A stretch of 64,000 nucleotides of DNA from Hemicordylus capensis (taxonomy: Eukaryota > Chordata > Lepidosauria > Squamata > Cordylidae), in the NCBI RefSeq assembly GCF_027244095.1, contig NC_069662.1, positions 16,580,501 through 16,644,500 on the forward strand, given 5' to 3'. The translations under genes and the position numbers were made by a program. Of this stretch, positions 11,648 to 23,500 are shown piece after piece. How positions within the stretch are numbered: the first letter of the stretch is position 1; each line of letters opens with the position of its first letter. Below the pieces are notes generated by a model. The model ran no database searches. It had not been told where the DNA came from and saw nothing but the letters and a program-made list of their open reading frames with translations.

Positions 11648-11910
11648 AAGGTCACCTTAAGTGGTGTAGCGGGGAAATGCTTGACTAACAAGCAGAAGGT
11701 TGCTGAGATCCCCGCTGGTATGTTTCCCAGGCTATGGGAAACACCTATCTCAGGCAGCAGCTATATAGGAAGACGCTGAAAGGCATCATCTCATACTGCG
11801 CAGGAGGAAGCAATGGTAAGCCCCTCCTGCATTCTACCAAAAGAAAACCACAGGGCTCAGTAGGAGCCAGGAGTTGAAATTGACTTGACGGCACACTTTA
11901 CCTTTACAAG
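11648..11910 (+). mobile_element. tRNA-derived SINE with Bov-B-like tail
   Basis: A nearly complete copy: head 'ccttaagtggtgtagcggggaaatgc', middle 'gtttcccaggctatgggaaacacc' and 'ggaagacgctgaaaggcatcatctc', tail 'gagttgaaattgacttgacggcacact'. Same family as 5205-5545. Confidence 0.8.
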
Positions 11911-12349
11911 GCAGGAGGTTCACTACCCTCCTTCATCTTCAGAGAGAGAAGCCCTGTGGTACTCAGCCCTCTCTTTCAGCTTCAGACTTGCTCATAACTG
12001 TCTGTTTCTTCGAAGCTGCTGCTTTTTCTTCCTTTTCACACTAATACGCCTTGCATCAGCCGGCAGGGACACCTCTTCTTTCCACATTCCAGAGCAATCT
12101 TTACCCAGAGACTCACATTAATGGCCAGTAAGGAACACAGACCGGGTCTCCTGGAATAATAGCCAGAAAACTACCTTTAAAAAAAATGCTGCCCATTTAC
12201 CTGTGCTTAGTCCATTTCCACCCCCCTAATAATACTAATACCACTTTCTGGGAAGGAAGGAAAGAATGAAGGAAGGAAGGTTTTTTTAAAAAAGAGTTCA
12301 CAAAGAACTCTTTGTCACTCAATAGTTCACGGGACAAAAATTGCATTTA

Positions 12350-12560
12350 TATATTCAACCCCTTCTCCAAAGAGTTCATTGTGCATGGTTCTTCTCCCCT
12401 TTTATCCTCAAAACACCTTGGCAGGTCACTTAGGCCGAGATATAATGACTGGCCCAAGGGCACCACCCAGTGAACTTCATGGCTGAGTGGGGGAACTGCC
12501 ATCTTCCAGATTTAAAGGTCCAACATTTTAACTCCTACACCACACTGGATCTCACTGAGG
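12350..12560 (-). mobile_element. CORE-type SINE, diverged
   Basis: On the - strand it follows the 9722-9955 family. On + the order is 'ttatcctcaaaacaccttggcagg', 'gactggcccaagg', 'tggctgagtgggg', 'cctacaccacactgg'. Confidence 0.6.
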
Positions 12561-13593
12561 TCTCCCTTGTCAAATTTTAGGTTGTAGGCTTTTCAGGTCA
12601 GGAATTTATCCTCTTACTGCATACATGTTGCATATGATGGCATTATATCAATAATAAATAATAATTAGTAAGCTCTCTGTTCTATCCATCCCCAAGCCTA
12701 GTTTCTACTGGCAGTGACAATAAAAAGGAATCTCTGGATTGCAAAAGAGAGAAAAGAAAGCAGTTGCTTAACATCTGTGGGAAGACAATAGCATTTCCAG
12801 AATTCCCCCACCCCAAGTCATAGCTACTATAGGGCATCTGTTATGTTAGGCAGTGCTTCAGAAAAAGGGGATGTCTCTCTAAACAGGGATCACATGGCAG
12901 TTCTAAGTGAGAGTGACTGAGTTAAAACCGTAGAGCTTGCAGAGTTGATGCTTCCTAGAAAGGACTCAGAAGGAAGTACAGTTGTAGAAGGGTCTTAATC
13001 ATGAAGGGACCTTCCTGTTGCAAGCGGATCTCCATAGCCAGACACCTAACAGCATCCCCATGCCCCCTCTTTAATGAAAACAAAGCCAACGGGGAACACA
13101 CAAGGGAGACGGCGCCAAATAAGGTTTGACATGACTGCAGTAGCAGCATCTCATTGGGCAACATAAGGGGAAGATGAAGTGAAAGGGGCTGTGAAAGGGG
13201 TGGGAGGCAAAACAGCAATGGAGTCATGAAACTGTGGTGACAGGATTGTAAGAATTGGGATGGGGATTGGGGACAGTTAAGAAATGGTCTGTTTCCAGCT
13301 TAGGAGACACAAGCCATAGCAGCTTAATATATACCGTGCAAACAATCGTTAGTCAGAGCAATGCTTCTGAAATGAGTCTGTGTAATTGTGTAGGGTTGTA
13401 CTTCTTTTTTTTTGAGCTGTTATGTACAGCTGTTATGTAGAGCTTCATGGAGCTTGAGGCAACTGTCTATCAGGCTCTATAGGAATATGTATATTATGCT
13501 ATATTATGGAGCAAGAATTTTGCATTTAGCAGTTTATATTTGTGAGGGATGTCCTACAAAACTTTGATATTGTGAGACTGTGTTTTATGGAAC
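12561..13593. other. Intron, nothing recognised
   Basis: No exon or nameable repeat. The open frames 12955-13227 (-) and 13255-13440 (+) have no recognisable content. Confidence 0.35.
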
Positions 13594-13614
13594 TGTGTGT
13601 GTGTGTGTGTGTGT
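13594..13614. repeat. (TG)n microsatellite
   Basis: About ten TG units just upstream of the KRAB-B-like exon. Confidence 0.9.
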
Positions 13615-13729
13615 ATCGAGGGGGTTCTCTTTTGTGGGCCTCAATAGAGCACTGGAATATGGTTATTCATTCTGAGCATTACATATATGACTTCATCTTA
13701 TACAAATCTGTTTCTTTCTTAACAATCAG

Positions 13730-13830
13730 ATTCCCCAGTGCCAATACTATTGTGACCTCCCATATGGAAAGTGGGAAAGAAACATGCATCCTGGATCTTC
13801 AGGATGCCTGTGAAGGAGAGACATTAGCAG
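13730..13830 (+). CDS. KRAB-B-like exon of the zinc-finger gene
   Basis: A 101-base exon with acceptor 'aacaatcag' before it and donor GTGAGG after it. Read from its second base it gives FPSANTIVTSHMESG, then KETCILDLQDACEGE. This aligns with the exon after the KRAB A box in many vertebrate zinc-finger genes (pattern [24 protein letters not shown]). It ends with one base of a codon, and the last exon starts with AA, so the junction codon is GAA (Glu) and frame is kept. The usual KRAB A-box exon was not found upstream. Repression through KAP1 therefore cannot be claimed. Confidence 0.7.
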
Positions 13831-13858
13831 GTGAGGAATGAACTGAACTAGTGTAGTG

Positions 13859-14263
13859 CAGGAACAACTGCTGAGGGCAGCGCCAGGGGCGGTGGACAGA
13901 GGCACCTTTAAGGAGTAATAAGCAGGTGCTTACCAGTGTTTAAGCAGCACCTGCAAGCTGCCGTGCTCTACTCACAATCCCATGTGGGGCAGCAGCATTC
14001 TGCTTGGCATCTGGCGGGGCCTTGGTCTCTGCGCCTGCACGGAGGCTCCATGTACGCGCAGAGGCTAGGGCCCCGCTGCGGCCCCACCAGATGCTGGGCA
14101 GAGCGCTCCCCCCCCACCCCGTGGGATTGCGGGCAGAGTGCAGCAGCTTGCAGGTGCTGCATACATGCTAGTAAGCACCTGCTTATTACTCCTTAAAGGT
14201 GCCTCTTTAAGGAGGGCAGCACCCCCTGCCCCTCACCGGTGCTGCCCTCACCAGCCGCTCCTA
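13859..14263. mobile_element. hAT-type fold-back element, 405 bp
   Basis: Flanked by a perfect 8-bp duplication GTGTAGTG (13851-13858, 14264-14271). Ends CAGGAACAACTGCTGAGGGC and the reverse complement of GCCCTCACCAGCCGCTCCTA are inverted repeats. Most of the element folds into one long imperfect hairpin, e.g. 'aaggagtaataagcaggtgct' pairs with 'agcacctgcttattactcctt'. It sits 28 bases past the donor of the KRAB-B-like exon, inside a SINE whose remainder continues at 14272. Confidence 0.85.
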
Positions 14264-14271
14264 GTGTAGTG

Positions 14272-14420
14272 CAATGGTTAAGAGACTGAGCTGTGTGTGA
14301 ATCAAGAAGTACCTGTTTCAGATCTCACTTCTGCCATAAACTGACTAGCTGATCAAAGCCATCATCTTTTCCTATAGACATCAAAAAGGGAATATAGGAT
14401 ACTGTATATTCCCAGATCTG
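14272..14420 (+). mobile_element. SINE remnant interrupted by the 405-bp element
   Basis: Reads 'caatggttaagagactgagctgtg ... gatctcacttctgccataaac', a diverged CORE-type SINE. Its first bases 'ctagtgtagtg' lie at 13849-13858, left of the hAT element. Confidence 0.5.
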
Positions 14421-15330
14421 TTAGAAAGGAAGTGAGGAGTAAAGCTTGGGTTTGGATCCTTGTAACAAAAATGTCAGTCCTATTTATTCAAAACTCAGGA
14501 AGATGCCCCTGCTCCCAACAGTTTCCATAGCCAAAATGATTAATTCTTCTTCCTTCTATTTTATTTGAGCTCTCTAATGTCATCAACCACTCCTTTGAAT
14601 TTGTAGGAGAGATTACAAATACTGCATACTGAATGCTTAGGTCAGCACTCAGCTTAACCTTTCTGCTGGATTTTCTGGTGCAGGAATCTGTCTTGTGGTC
14701 TGTCTTTCTCTCCCATTATCAAGTGTGGGACTGGCATTGAATAAGCACAAGACTCAGTTGGAGCAGATGCTTAGTTAAGACATTATAAACGATGATCCCT
14801 TCTAGCCTTAACAAACACTAAAAAGAGTGGAGACCCTATACTTCCATTCTTCATACAGCTGGCTAGCTTTAATGTAACTTCAAAAGCTCACCTCTAATTT
14901 GTCCCAAATCTTGCAGAGAAGCTTTTAGGTGTAGATGAACAATTACATTTTATTTGTGACAGTAAGCCCTATCTTATACGCTATCATATATTGCCATTTT
15001 TTAATGCTCTAATGTAATTACCCACAATTCAATTGTTTTCTTTTAATGATTGAATGGTGGATAAATAAGAGCATAAGAACAGAATGGCAATTCTAATTCT
15101 CTTCTAATATTAAAAAATCTCCTATGATTGATTTCATCTTGCAAGGTTTTGTGGCGGTTTGAATTAGGTGTGGATTGGGTTCAGGGGTCAATTTCCTTTG
15201 AATTTGTCAACACTGTTTGTTTAAAAATGCACAAGACTACTTTCCCAACACTCAAAGCTGAGAACAATCTAAAATTATGAGTTCAATTTGCAACAGTGAA
15301 GTAAAACTTGTTGTATAATTGTTCTCACAG
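14421..15330. other. Intron, nothing recognised
   Basis: A/T-rich sequence ending in the acceptor 'ttgttctcacag' at 15330. No exon or nameable repeat. Confidence 0.4.
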
Positions 15331-17366
15331 AAGGTGTTGAGATAATAAATGAAGATAAAGAAGAAGGAGCCGAATCACAGAAGATACAGAAAAAAGACAA
15401 GGAGATTCACAGAGAGGCAGAGATGCTGCAAGAAGTCTCTCCAGATAGAGGAGTCACAGCAGAAGGTTGTCCAATGGAAACTACTCAGCGTGAGGTCAGT
15501 AATGGTGAATCTGTCATTTCTGTGGGGCAGGAATCAACTGACCACCTTTCTGATAATGACAGGGTGCCCAAAGCCACCATCTGTCCTGACTGTGGGAAAA
15601 GCTTTAGCAACAGCTCTCACCTGGTCCGGCACCGTCGTGTCCACACAGGTGAGAAACCCTACAAATGTCCCCATTGTGACAAGAGCTACCGCCAAGACTC
15701 CCACCTGGTCCAGCATATGCGCTCTCACACGGGTGAGAAACCATACCGCTGCACTCACTGTGGCAAGGGCTTCTCACAAAGCTCCAACCTTATCATCCAC
15801 CAGCGGACACACACAGGTGAACGCCCTTTCACCTGTCCTGAGTGCGGACGGAGTTTCAGCCACAGTTCTGATCTCATCCAGCACAAGCGAATCCACACAG
15901 GCGAGAAGCCCTACGTCTGCTCCATCTGTGGGAAATGCTTTTCACAAAGCTCCAAAGTCACCCAGCACAAGCGTTTCCACTCTGGAGAACGGCCATTTTC
16001 CTGTGGGGAATGCACCAAGACATTCCGTCTCCGTGCTGATCTGGTCCGCCACCTCCGTGCCCACACAGGCGAGCGGCCCTTTGGCTGCCCGGAGTGTGGG
16101 AAGCACTTTGCTGAGAGCTCCCATCTTATCCGGCACCAGAGGATCCACATGAGTGAGCGGCCCTTCCGCTGTCCAGACTGTGGGAAGGGGTTCAACCAGA
16201 GCTCCAACCTCCAGCAGCACCAGCGGGTGCACAGAGGCCAGAAACCCTTCAAATGCGATGAGTGTGGAAAAGGCTTTGGTGTAAGTTCTGCCCTCTTGCA
16301 ACACCAGCGCACGCACACAGGTGAACGGCCCTACTGCTGCAACCAGTGTGGGAAGAGCTTCAGTGTCAGCTCCACCTATCACATACACCAGCGTATCCAC
16401 GCTGGCCAAAAGCCTTACTCATGCGCTGATTGTGGGAAAGGGTTTGTGCGCAGCTCTGCTCTCCTTCAGCACCAAGCCACCCACACTGGTGAAAAGCCTT
16501 TCCGTTGCCCTTACTGTGGCCGGGGCTTTGGCCAAAAGTCAGCACTTTCCCAGCATCGGCGAGCCCATGTCAGAAGGGGAGAGACCCTGACTTTGGTGGC
16601 AGGGTGGGAAGCTGCAGGGATGGAAGGTGTTGGAGACCAGGGTGTGGACGGAGGAGTGGAGAGCATGTGGCAGGGCAATGGACTAGGGATCATGGAGCAG
16701 GAATGGCAGGGTGACGGGGATGAGAGCATGAGGCGGGAATGGGAGGATGATGGGGATGAGGGTCTGAGGCCGGAGTGGCAGGATGATGCTGATGAAAGTG
16801 TAGAGCAGCGATTGCAGGGGGACGGTGGAGAGACCATGAGGCAGGCATGGAAGGATGGCCTGGGTGGAACTGTGAGGATAGAGTGGCAGGATGATGAGGA
16901 TGAGAGAGCGGACCAGGGTTCACAAGGCGATTGTACTGAGAGCATGGGGCTGGAGTGTCAAGATGATGACGATGACGATGACGACAGGGTAGAGGAGGGT
17001 TTGCAGAATGATGGCGACGAAAGCATGAGGTTAGAGTGTCAGGATGATGATGATGATGATGAAAGTGCGGAGGATTTGCAGGGTGATGGGGATCAAAGCA
17101 CAAGGCAGGAGTGTCAAGGTGAGAGTGTGGAGCAAGAGTGGCAGAATGAGGGAGATGAAAGTGTGAAGGAGAAATGGGGGAATGCCAGGGATGGGAATGT
17201 AAGGCAGAAGAACACATGTGTGCAGCAGGAGTGGCAAGACAGTGGAGATGATAGTGAGAAGCAAAGTTGGCAGGGGGACAGAGAGGATAGCTTGGAGGGA
17301 GAGTGGGGAAAGAGTGGGAGACAGGATTGCCAGGTTGAAGATGAGGATATTGTGGAATCAAAGTGA
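15331..17366 (+). CDS. C2H2 zinc-finger protein, last exon (12 fingers plus acidic repeat tail)
   Basis: The frame is open from the acceptor at 15330; the first in-frame ATG is at 15423. From that ATG to the TGA at 17364-17366 there are 647 residues. If spliced to 13730-13830 the protein starts further upstream. Residues about 52-388 hold 12 consecutive C2H2 fingers joined by TGEKPY/TGERPF-type linkers, so it is a nuclear DNA-binding protein. All 12 keep the Cys2His2 ligands, and helix residues vary between fingers, so the array looks functional. The first linker-type break is after finger 7 (HMSERPF). After about residue 400 a very acidic tail begins, with roughly 18 imperfect copies of a 12-residue unit near EWQDDGDESMRQ and two runs of 6-8 Asp. 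The gene converges with the integrin gene, as mammalian ZNF768 does with ITGAL, but ZNF768 has N-terminal heptads and no such tail, so orthology is unproven. Role: probable sequence-specific transcription regulator. The tail's function is unknown. Confidence 0.88.
16701..17363 (+). repeat. Coding minisatellite, 36-bp unit
   Basis: About 18 diverged copies of a 36-base unit encode the acidic tail. Nearly every unit keeps Trp, Cys or Leu, then Gln, then an Asp/Glu/Gly cluster, then Ser and a basic or Gln residue. All copies remain in frame. The opposite strand carries a 223-codon open frame rich in His, Pro and Ser, which is its shadow. Confidence 0.8.
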
Positions 17367-18153
17367 TTGGCTGTAGCCGAATGGAAGAGAGTCTAGGAGT
17401 GGGAGGCCTTGGGAGTGTGTATTATAGCCAAAACCAGCAAGCCATCAGTTTGGATGTAGTGGACAGAAATAGCAGAACTCCATCTGGGTGCAAAGTGGTC
17501 TTGTTCTTCTGCAGAGAACGTGGCCATGCTTGTATTTGTGGGAGATTCTGCTGGAGCTGCTCTCCACTTGAAAGTGTTCCTCACCCCAATACCCGCATGC
17601 CTGTGCTAGGTACCACCAAATGGCTGCCTCATGGTCAAGCTTTATGATGACCCAGCAACCTGTGTTGTCCCAAGTCTTCTGCCATTTGCAGATCAAATTA
17701 ATTCCAAATTGGGTGGTCTTATTCAGACTATTTTAAAATCATACCCTACATATGTACATAGTGTGCAACACTCCCCAACCCAAACCATGTTCTGTCAAAT
17801 CTGTCAAGCTCCTCCCCTGAGGTTGGTGCCTTTTCATGAAGAGATGGGTGTCTTTTTCCACCATTTGAGCAATTCTTGCTTCACTCTTGGAGTTGATCTG
17901 GTAGGGCATCTCACTTCAAAATGAAATCACTGGCTAAATGGTGCTTTGTGAGCAAGAATGATTAACATTGTCCTTTTATTTTCACTGTTATTATTTAGAA
18001 GCCCAGCAGAATCCGGGCTGTATGTAAAATTCCAGTATTTAACTAGAACAGCTTTTACAACTCTTATTGCATGTGCCAGACCCTTCCCCTCCCTAACTGT
18101 AGTTATTTTTGTAACTCTGCTTTCCAGCTCTTATCCGTGTCTCCTTAAGAACT

Positions 18154-18159
18154 AATAAA
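18154..18159 (+). terminator. Polyadenylation signal of the zinc-finger gene
   Basis: AATAAA about 790 bases after the stop, followed by a T-rich stretch. It is the first well-placed signal found, so the 3' UTR probably covers 17367 to about 18180. Confidence 0.5.
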
Positions 18160-18428
18160 TGCTGTTTTTTTATTTCACTCAGGTGCCTTAAGTTCATTAA
18201 CTTTTGGGCCAGGATTGTAATCAAAACAAATATTTTCAAATCAATTTCCTTATGATATAGTAATACATATAACATGAGTATTTTGAACATTGGTGTATAT
18301 TTTTATAAGGAAAATTATTGTACAATTACAAAATGCTTACTTAATCTCTAGATAGCAGATCAGAATTGAGTGTCTTGGATTACAAAGAACTGCATGAACA
18401 ATTCTATGTGCCCTAAAGAGATTGGGAC

Positions 18429-18555
18429 CAGTGTTTCCTCTAGCAGAAAATCCCAGATGTTCTTGACTAGCATCCTCAGTCAAAGCCCACTGCAGCTAGG
18501 GATTCTGGGAGCTGTAGTCAAGAACATCTGGGATTCCTTCTGACAGGGAACACTG
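18429..18555. mobile_element. hAT-type short element
   Basis: Begins CAGTGTTTCCTCTAGCAG and ends CTGACAGGGAACACTG as inverted repeats. The 8-base flanks are ATTGGGAC and ATTGGGAT, a target duplication with one change. The interior folds back ('tcccagatgttcttgact' against 'agtcaagaacatctggga'). Same family as 33497-33632. Confidence 0.8.
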
Positions 18556-20385
18556 ATTGGGATGTGTTTTTTGGACAGTAGTGCTCCTGCCCCATGGCAA
18601 ACCTTATTTAAGAGAGTCTTGGCCAGTAATTTCCATTCTCAGTATAATTAAAACAATTTAACACTATAATTAAAACCATTTAACACTACTAAGTATTCTG
18701 GCCCAGTTTTTGTGAATGTCATCCCCCCACTTTGCCTTTTATTATATAGACCTTCTGAAAAGCAGTTGTATTCTGGCATACATTATATACTTAATTACAT
18801 TTGTTGTGACATTGCTATGAATATTCTAAGGAGGAACTATAAAACACACACACACATTTTCCAAAGAATGAAGATAAAAACTGATGGATTTTAATCTTTT
18901 AATGTAAAAATATTATATTAGTCAAAATTAGTTAATCTGAATTGCAACATTAATGTATTCTGAAACTGAAAACCCAGATAATTGCAGAGTTGAAGGGTAG
19001 AGATTCCACAAACAAATCACACACACACACACACCCCAAGCAGAGTCCTGGCTTTCTGAAGTATCTAAAAGTCCTTGGCTGACACCCAGTAAGTTACTCA
19101 TTAGTACTACTCCGGAATTACTTTAAATGACTACTTAATTTCAATAGGACAACTCAGGTGTGTAATTTAGTCTGGATGTCAGCCTTTGTTTCTAAGAGAG
19201 GAAAAAGAAACAGTGCACAGAATCTGGGGAGAAAGGCGGAGAACAAACTGCAGCTCCTTAAAGTCACCACACCCTCTTTTCCCATTTACTCTTTCCAACC
19301 TGGTATGCTGCCACCAACTCCTTGAACCTTCCCCTTTTCCGGAAAACAATTAAGTGGCCTTGGATCACCTTGAAAACGAAGCCCCTCTAGTCTTCCCCAT
19401 CCAAATAATAATGTTCTTAATTGAAAGGCCTATGGAAGAGAGTTAACTCCTCAGAGTACTCAGACACTAACAGCTCACTACAGTTTAACGGTTAGAACAT
19501 ATTTCTTGAAGAAAACAGGGACAGGAAAGTACAAAATGAAAAGTGCAAGCATGAAAAATAAAATAAAACTTTCAGCTAACTTCTAGTTCTGTAATGTTAG
19601 GCTAGAGGCTTACTCACACAGCTTTTCTTCACAGTTTCAGCCTTAGGAACAGACATTCAGGACTCGATTGTGCTCTCTCCCTCCAGGGTCAGGACTCTCA
19701 ACTTAACCAATAGGGAGTGGAGGTTTCATAATAGCCTAGCCCCTTGGGTGCTTGCTGGCTGTCAATCACAAATGTAACCATCCCCCCCCCCCGGAGCTTG
19801 CTGCACCAAGCATCCTTTTGTGCAACAGAATGTTTTGGAGGGAAACAGAAATTAGCTCTTCAATAGCTCAGCTTAACTATGCTTCTTCACAGTATCCATG
19901 TCAAAGTCTCTATTATAATACTAGAAAACACCTGAGGTGCTGTTATAGAATTAGCCATCTCTGATATGGAGTGTGGCAGATGAAGAAGGAGCAAAACTCT
20001 TAATTTAATCTAGAAAAGAGTCATGTTATATACACACAAAACAGTGCCTGTCCCTTTAATCAGGGGGCAGCAGGAACATACAAGTACTGTAGTCCATAAG
20101 AATGCAGCTCCTGCCTATAACTCCTTGCTTCTGGCCTTCTCATCATATGTCCCTATCACCCACTGTCCCAAAGTATTCATATGACAAGTACTTTTCAAAG
20201 AAGACCATGGAAACTCAGAAATAAATGCAGTCACAGTCCCATTTTCCACAAGAGGAGACGTACAAATGGTAAGCGAGTGAGTGAAAATCCTCATTGCCAG
20301 CATTGATGAGATTTCTCTTTCCTCTTCCATACACTTGAAAGCAAATTATCTTGAGTACAGCTGGTGGGGTGGGAAACTGATCTGG
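18556..20385. other. Spacer between convergent genes, ITGAL 3' UTR within it
   Basis: The integrin 3' UTR must lie here on the - strand, but its end is not clear; candidate reversed AATAAA signals are weakly placed. Short (CA)n runs occur near 18843 and 19020. The piece 19105-19165 looks like a decayed dispersed repeat ('caataggacaactcaggtgtgtaatttagtctggatgtcagcc'). Nothing else is recognised. Confidence 0.4.
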
Positions 20386-20547
20386 TCATTTGCTCTCAAC
20401 TTCTCCATTTGTTTGGTCTGTTAAACTTTTGGTTTCTATCTCTTTATCACCCTCTGTATTGCCTTCTGGTTTGTCTTCTTGCAATGCACTCATTGTTTCT
20501 TCTTCAGTGTCCAGCTTGTCTTTATAATTACGCTTGAAAAAGCCGCA
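20386..20547 (-). CDS. ITGAL: ITGAL last coding exon: cytoplasmic tail
   Basis: Encodes [17 protein letters not shown], then an acidic and polar tail ending NGEVESK and a TGA at 20386. GFFKR is the conserved clasp with the beta-2 tail. A Cys stands where human alpha-L has Val (KCGFFKR versus KVGFFKR); human alpha-E also has KCGFFKR. After the clasp only NYKDK resembles human NLKEK. Confidence 0.94.
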   Translation of the reverse strand, partial: CGFFKRNYKDKLDTEEETMSALQEDKPEGNTEGDKEIETKSLTDQTNGEVESK

Positions 20548-23500
20548 CTGCAGACAAAAGGGAGGGGAAGCTGTTTATAAACAATAACTTCAATAAGATC
20601 TTTGGTTTGCATGTGAAAGCCTGAGCTTCAAATCCCAATTCGGCCATGGAGCTTGGCAGCACACTGTCTCAGGCTAACCCGGGAGTCTTTCACCTTGGGA
20701 CTTGCAATCTGCAATCTAGAGATGGCTCAGAGTTTCCAGACTGGCATCTCCCTGTCTGCTGCCACCCCAGAGCACAGTTCCCAACAAGCAGCTGCACTCC
20801 CAGTCCAGCTGGGCCCGTGGCATGCTCTGCTCAGCTGTGTGCAGTGCAGCTCCAGATGGCCTGCTCCCCTCTGGTTTGAACAGAGTAGAGTCCAGTCCAG
20901 TTGGAGCCACCACTGCGTACAGACGAGCAGAGCATGCCATGGGGCCCAGCTGGGATGGCTGCAGCTGCTGCAGTGGGAACCATGCTCTGGTAGAAAGACT
21001 TCAGACAGGCCCCACATCTCTGCAGCACTGCCTGGGCCCCGCACCCCGCAAGGGATGGTCCTGGATGCACTTCAGGTCAGGCAATAACCCATTAGTAGGT
21101 CCTAACCCACCATGGCTATCCTGTCCTACAGGAGCTTGAACACTGGCAGACATCCTGACGAACACTGCACTTGTGCAAGGCTGCTGCGCTAGCTATTTCT
21201 GCTACATCTGGAGTTTCAGACTAGTGTGCTAGCTTGCACAACAGGGAACTTTTGCGCAATCGCGTAATTCTGAAACCCTCCGTGATTTAGCACAGCGATG
21301 TGATTTTCTTGCACTAGAGCAGCGATCTTCACGATTTGTTAAGCAGGGGCCACTTTGGGCAGAAACCTTCAACTGAAAGCAGTTTCCCACGGTGCTGACC
21401 TCCGCACAGTATGGCGGTGTTCTCAGTACTGGGAGAGCCCTTGAGGAGAGACAGAATCCTCTCATACTGGGAAGGGCTCCACTTCCCAGTGCTCTGTGCA
21501 AGCCTTCCAAGATGGTGCTGGGGCTCAAGAGGGCTTCATATCCTTCACAGGAGCTCCCTGGCTCTGGGCAAAGCACAGCACTGCATGGTGAAAACTGCCA
21601 TCTCCGCATGGTACCGGAGGACTGTGCAGAGTTTTCAGCTTTGGCCCAAGCTTCACACAGGCCTAGTAAATAATTAGTTGAAGACCGCCCTTAGGATTGA
21701 TGGGAGCCATCACTGGCCCTGGGACCTTACAATGAAGAACACTGCAAAAGTTTTCATTGTGCAAGTGCAGCATGAGCCAGGACGTCGGTCTGCACAAACA
21801 CTACAAAGCGATGAGAGTAATAGGCACAAACAGCCCATGTTAAGCACTTTAAAGTCCACGGATTCCAGTGAGAGTATTAAACAATCCCTCCAATTCATAT
21901 TTATGGAACTTAAAAGGGCTTAACTTTGGTAAGGTGGTTGTCTGACAGCTTTGATCCAGATGTTCTCTTTAAACTGAAATGGGATGTACGCTGTGCATCT
22001 CTCAGGGACATATGTTTGAAAGGCAAAGAGTACTTTTGGAGGTGGGGGGAGTAGCAAAAATCCCTGCCCCCCCCCCATGTGGGCACTCTCTGCTGTTCAG
22101 CAGGACTCTGGCTGAGCTAGGAGCAGCTTCTCTGTGCAGGCTGCCTAAACGTCTGCTCTGCATATCAGCCAGTATTAACAGAGCTGGAGAAGACCTTTTG
22201 GAATTCTGCACAGAGCAGCAGAGACCTTTTTGAAGTAGTAATTAGTCACATTAGTCTAGCAGCGCCTTTTATTCAATTGCTCAGAAAAAAGCTGACCTCC
22301 CCTGCTTCTCGCAGTAACCCTGGATTCTCAAAGCTGGCCTTCCTTACCTTGTAAAGTCCCGCAATGATGATAATTAGCAAGAGAAAACCTCCAGTGGCAC
22401 TGCCTATAATCACAGGGAGGTAGTTCATCACGAAAATCATTTCCACTTCAGTGGTAACCTGTAGAGGCGAGTGGAATAAAGAAAGTAACATAGAAGGCAT
22501 GCAGATAATCACAAATCATATTTGAAGAAGATCTTTGTATATCATTCGGGAGTGGCATATCATCCTTTTACTATATTGTCCTATTAGAAGTTTCTTATTT
22601 AGTAGCTCCTTTCAACTAGATCTACACACAATATACCAGATATGTTTTCTGTTTCTAAAAATAGAAGCCCAGTTATCAGATAGTCAAGAATAAAAGCAGC
22701 TAACATGGTATGTCCAGATAGAGCAGCAGTAAAATAAAATTTAACATTTTCCAATAAACCAGCTAGCGATAGTTGCATACCTACAATCATTTGAAAGTAG
22801 TAATGGGCATAGTATTGTACTAAGTAAGTTGCAGGCTGCCAGAGAGGAGGAAAGGGTAGACTTTGTTTGTTTATCTGTCTGTCACATTTATATACATTTG
22901 TGACATTTAGAAGTTACAATTCATGATGCCAGCAAAAGGAAAACCATCCAGCTCAAAAAGCAAAGCTCACAGATTAGATACTATTTAACACACTAGACAT
23001 CCTTTGGTTCACAAAAGTAGATTAGCTGCAGAATGGTAAACAGTGGGATTTGCTGAATTAAAAATTGACTATTTAATCTGTGAGCATGCTCCTGATTAAT
23101 TAATTTGAAATTCAAATAATAATTAAGCATGGGTTAAATATTGCTTTTATAAACGTACACAAAAAGAGTATACAAAATTGATTGATTGATTGATTAAGCG
23201 CTGTCAAGTCGGTGTCAACTCTTAGCGACCACATAGATAGATTCTCTCCAGGATGATCTGTCTTCCACTTGGCCTTTAAGGTCTCTCAGTGGTGTATTCA
23301 TTGCTGTTATAATACAGTCCATTCACCTTGCTGTAGGTCGTCCTCTTCTTCTCTTCCTTCAACTTTTCCCAGCATTATGGACTTCTCAAGGGAGCTGGGT
23401 TTCTGCATAATGTGTCCGAAGTATGATAGTTTGAGCCTGGTCATTTGTGCCTCAAATGAAAATTCTTGATTGATTTGTTCTATGATCCATTTGTTTGTTT

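Noticed and set aside
15349-16152. 267-codon + strand frame overlapping the finger array
   Set aside because: It is an alternative frame of the zinc-finger exon kept open by finger periodicity; no finger signature in that frame.
16690-17361. 223-codon open frame on the - strand
   Set aside because: It is the antisense shadow of the acidic coding repeat; its His/Pro/Ser richness follows directly from the repeat composition.
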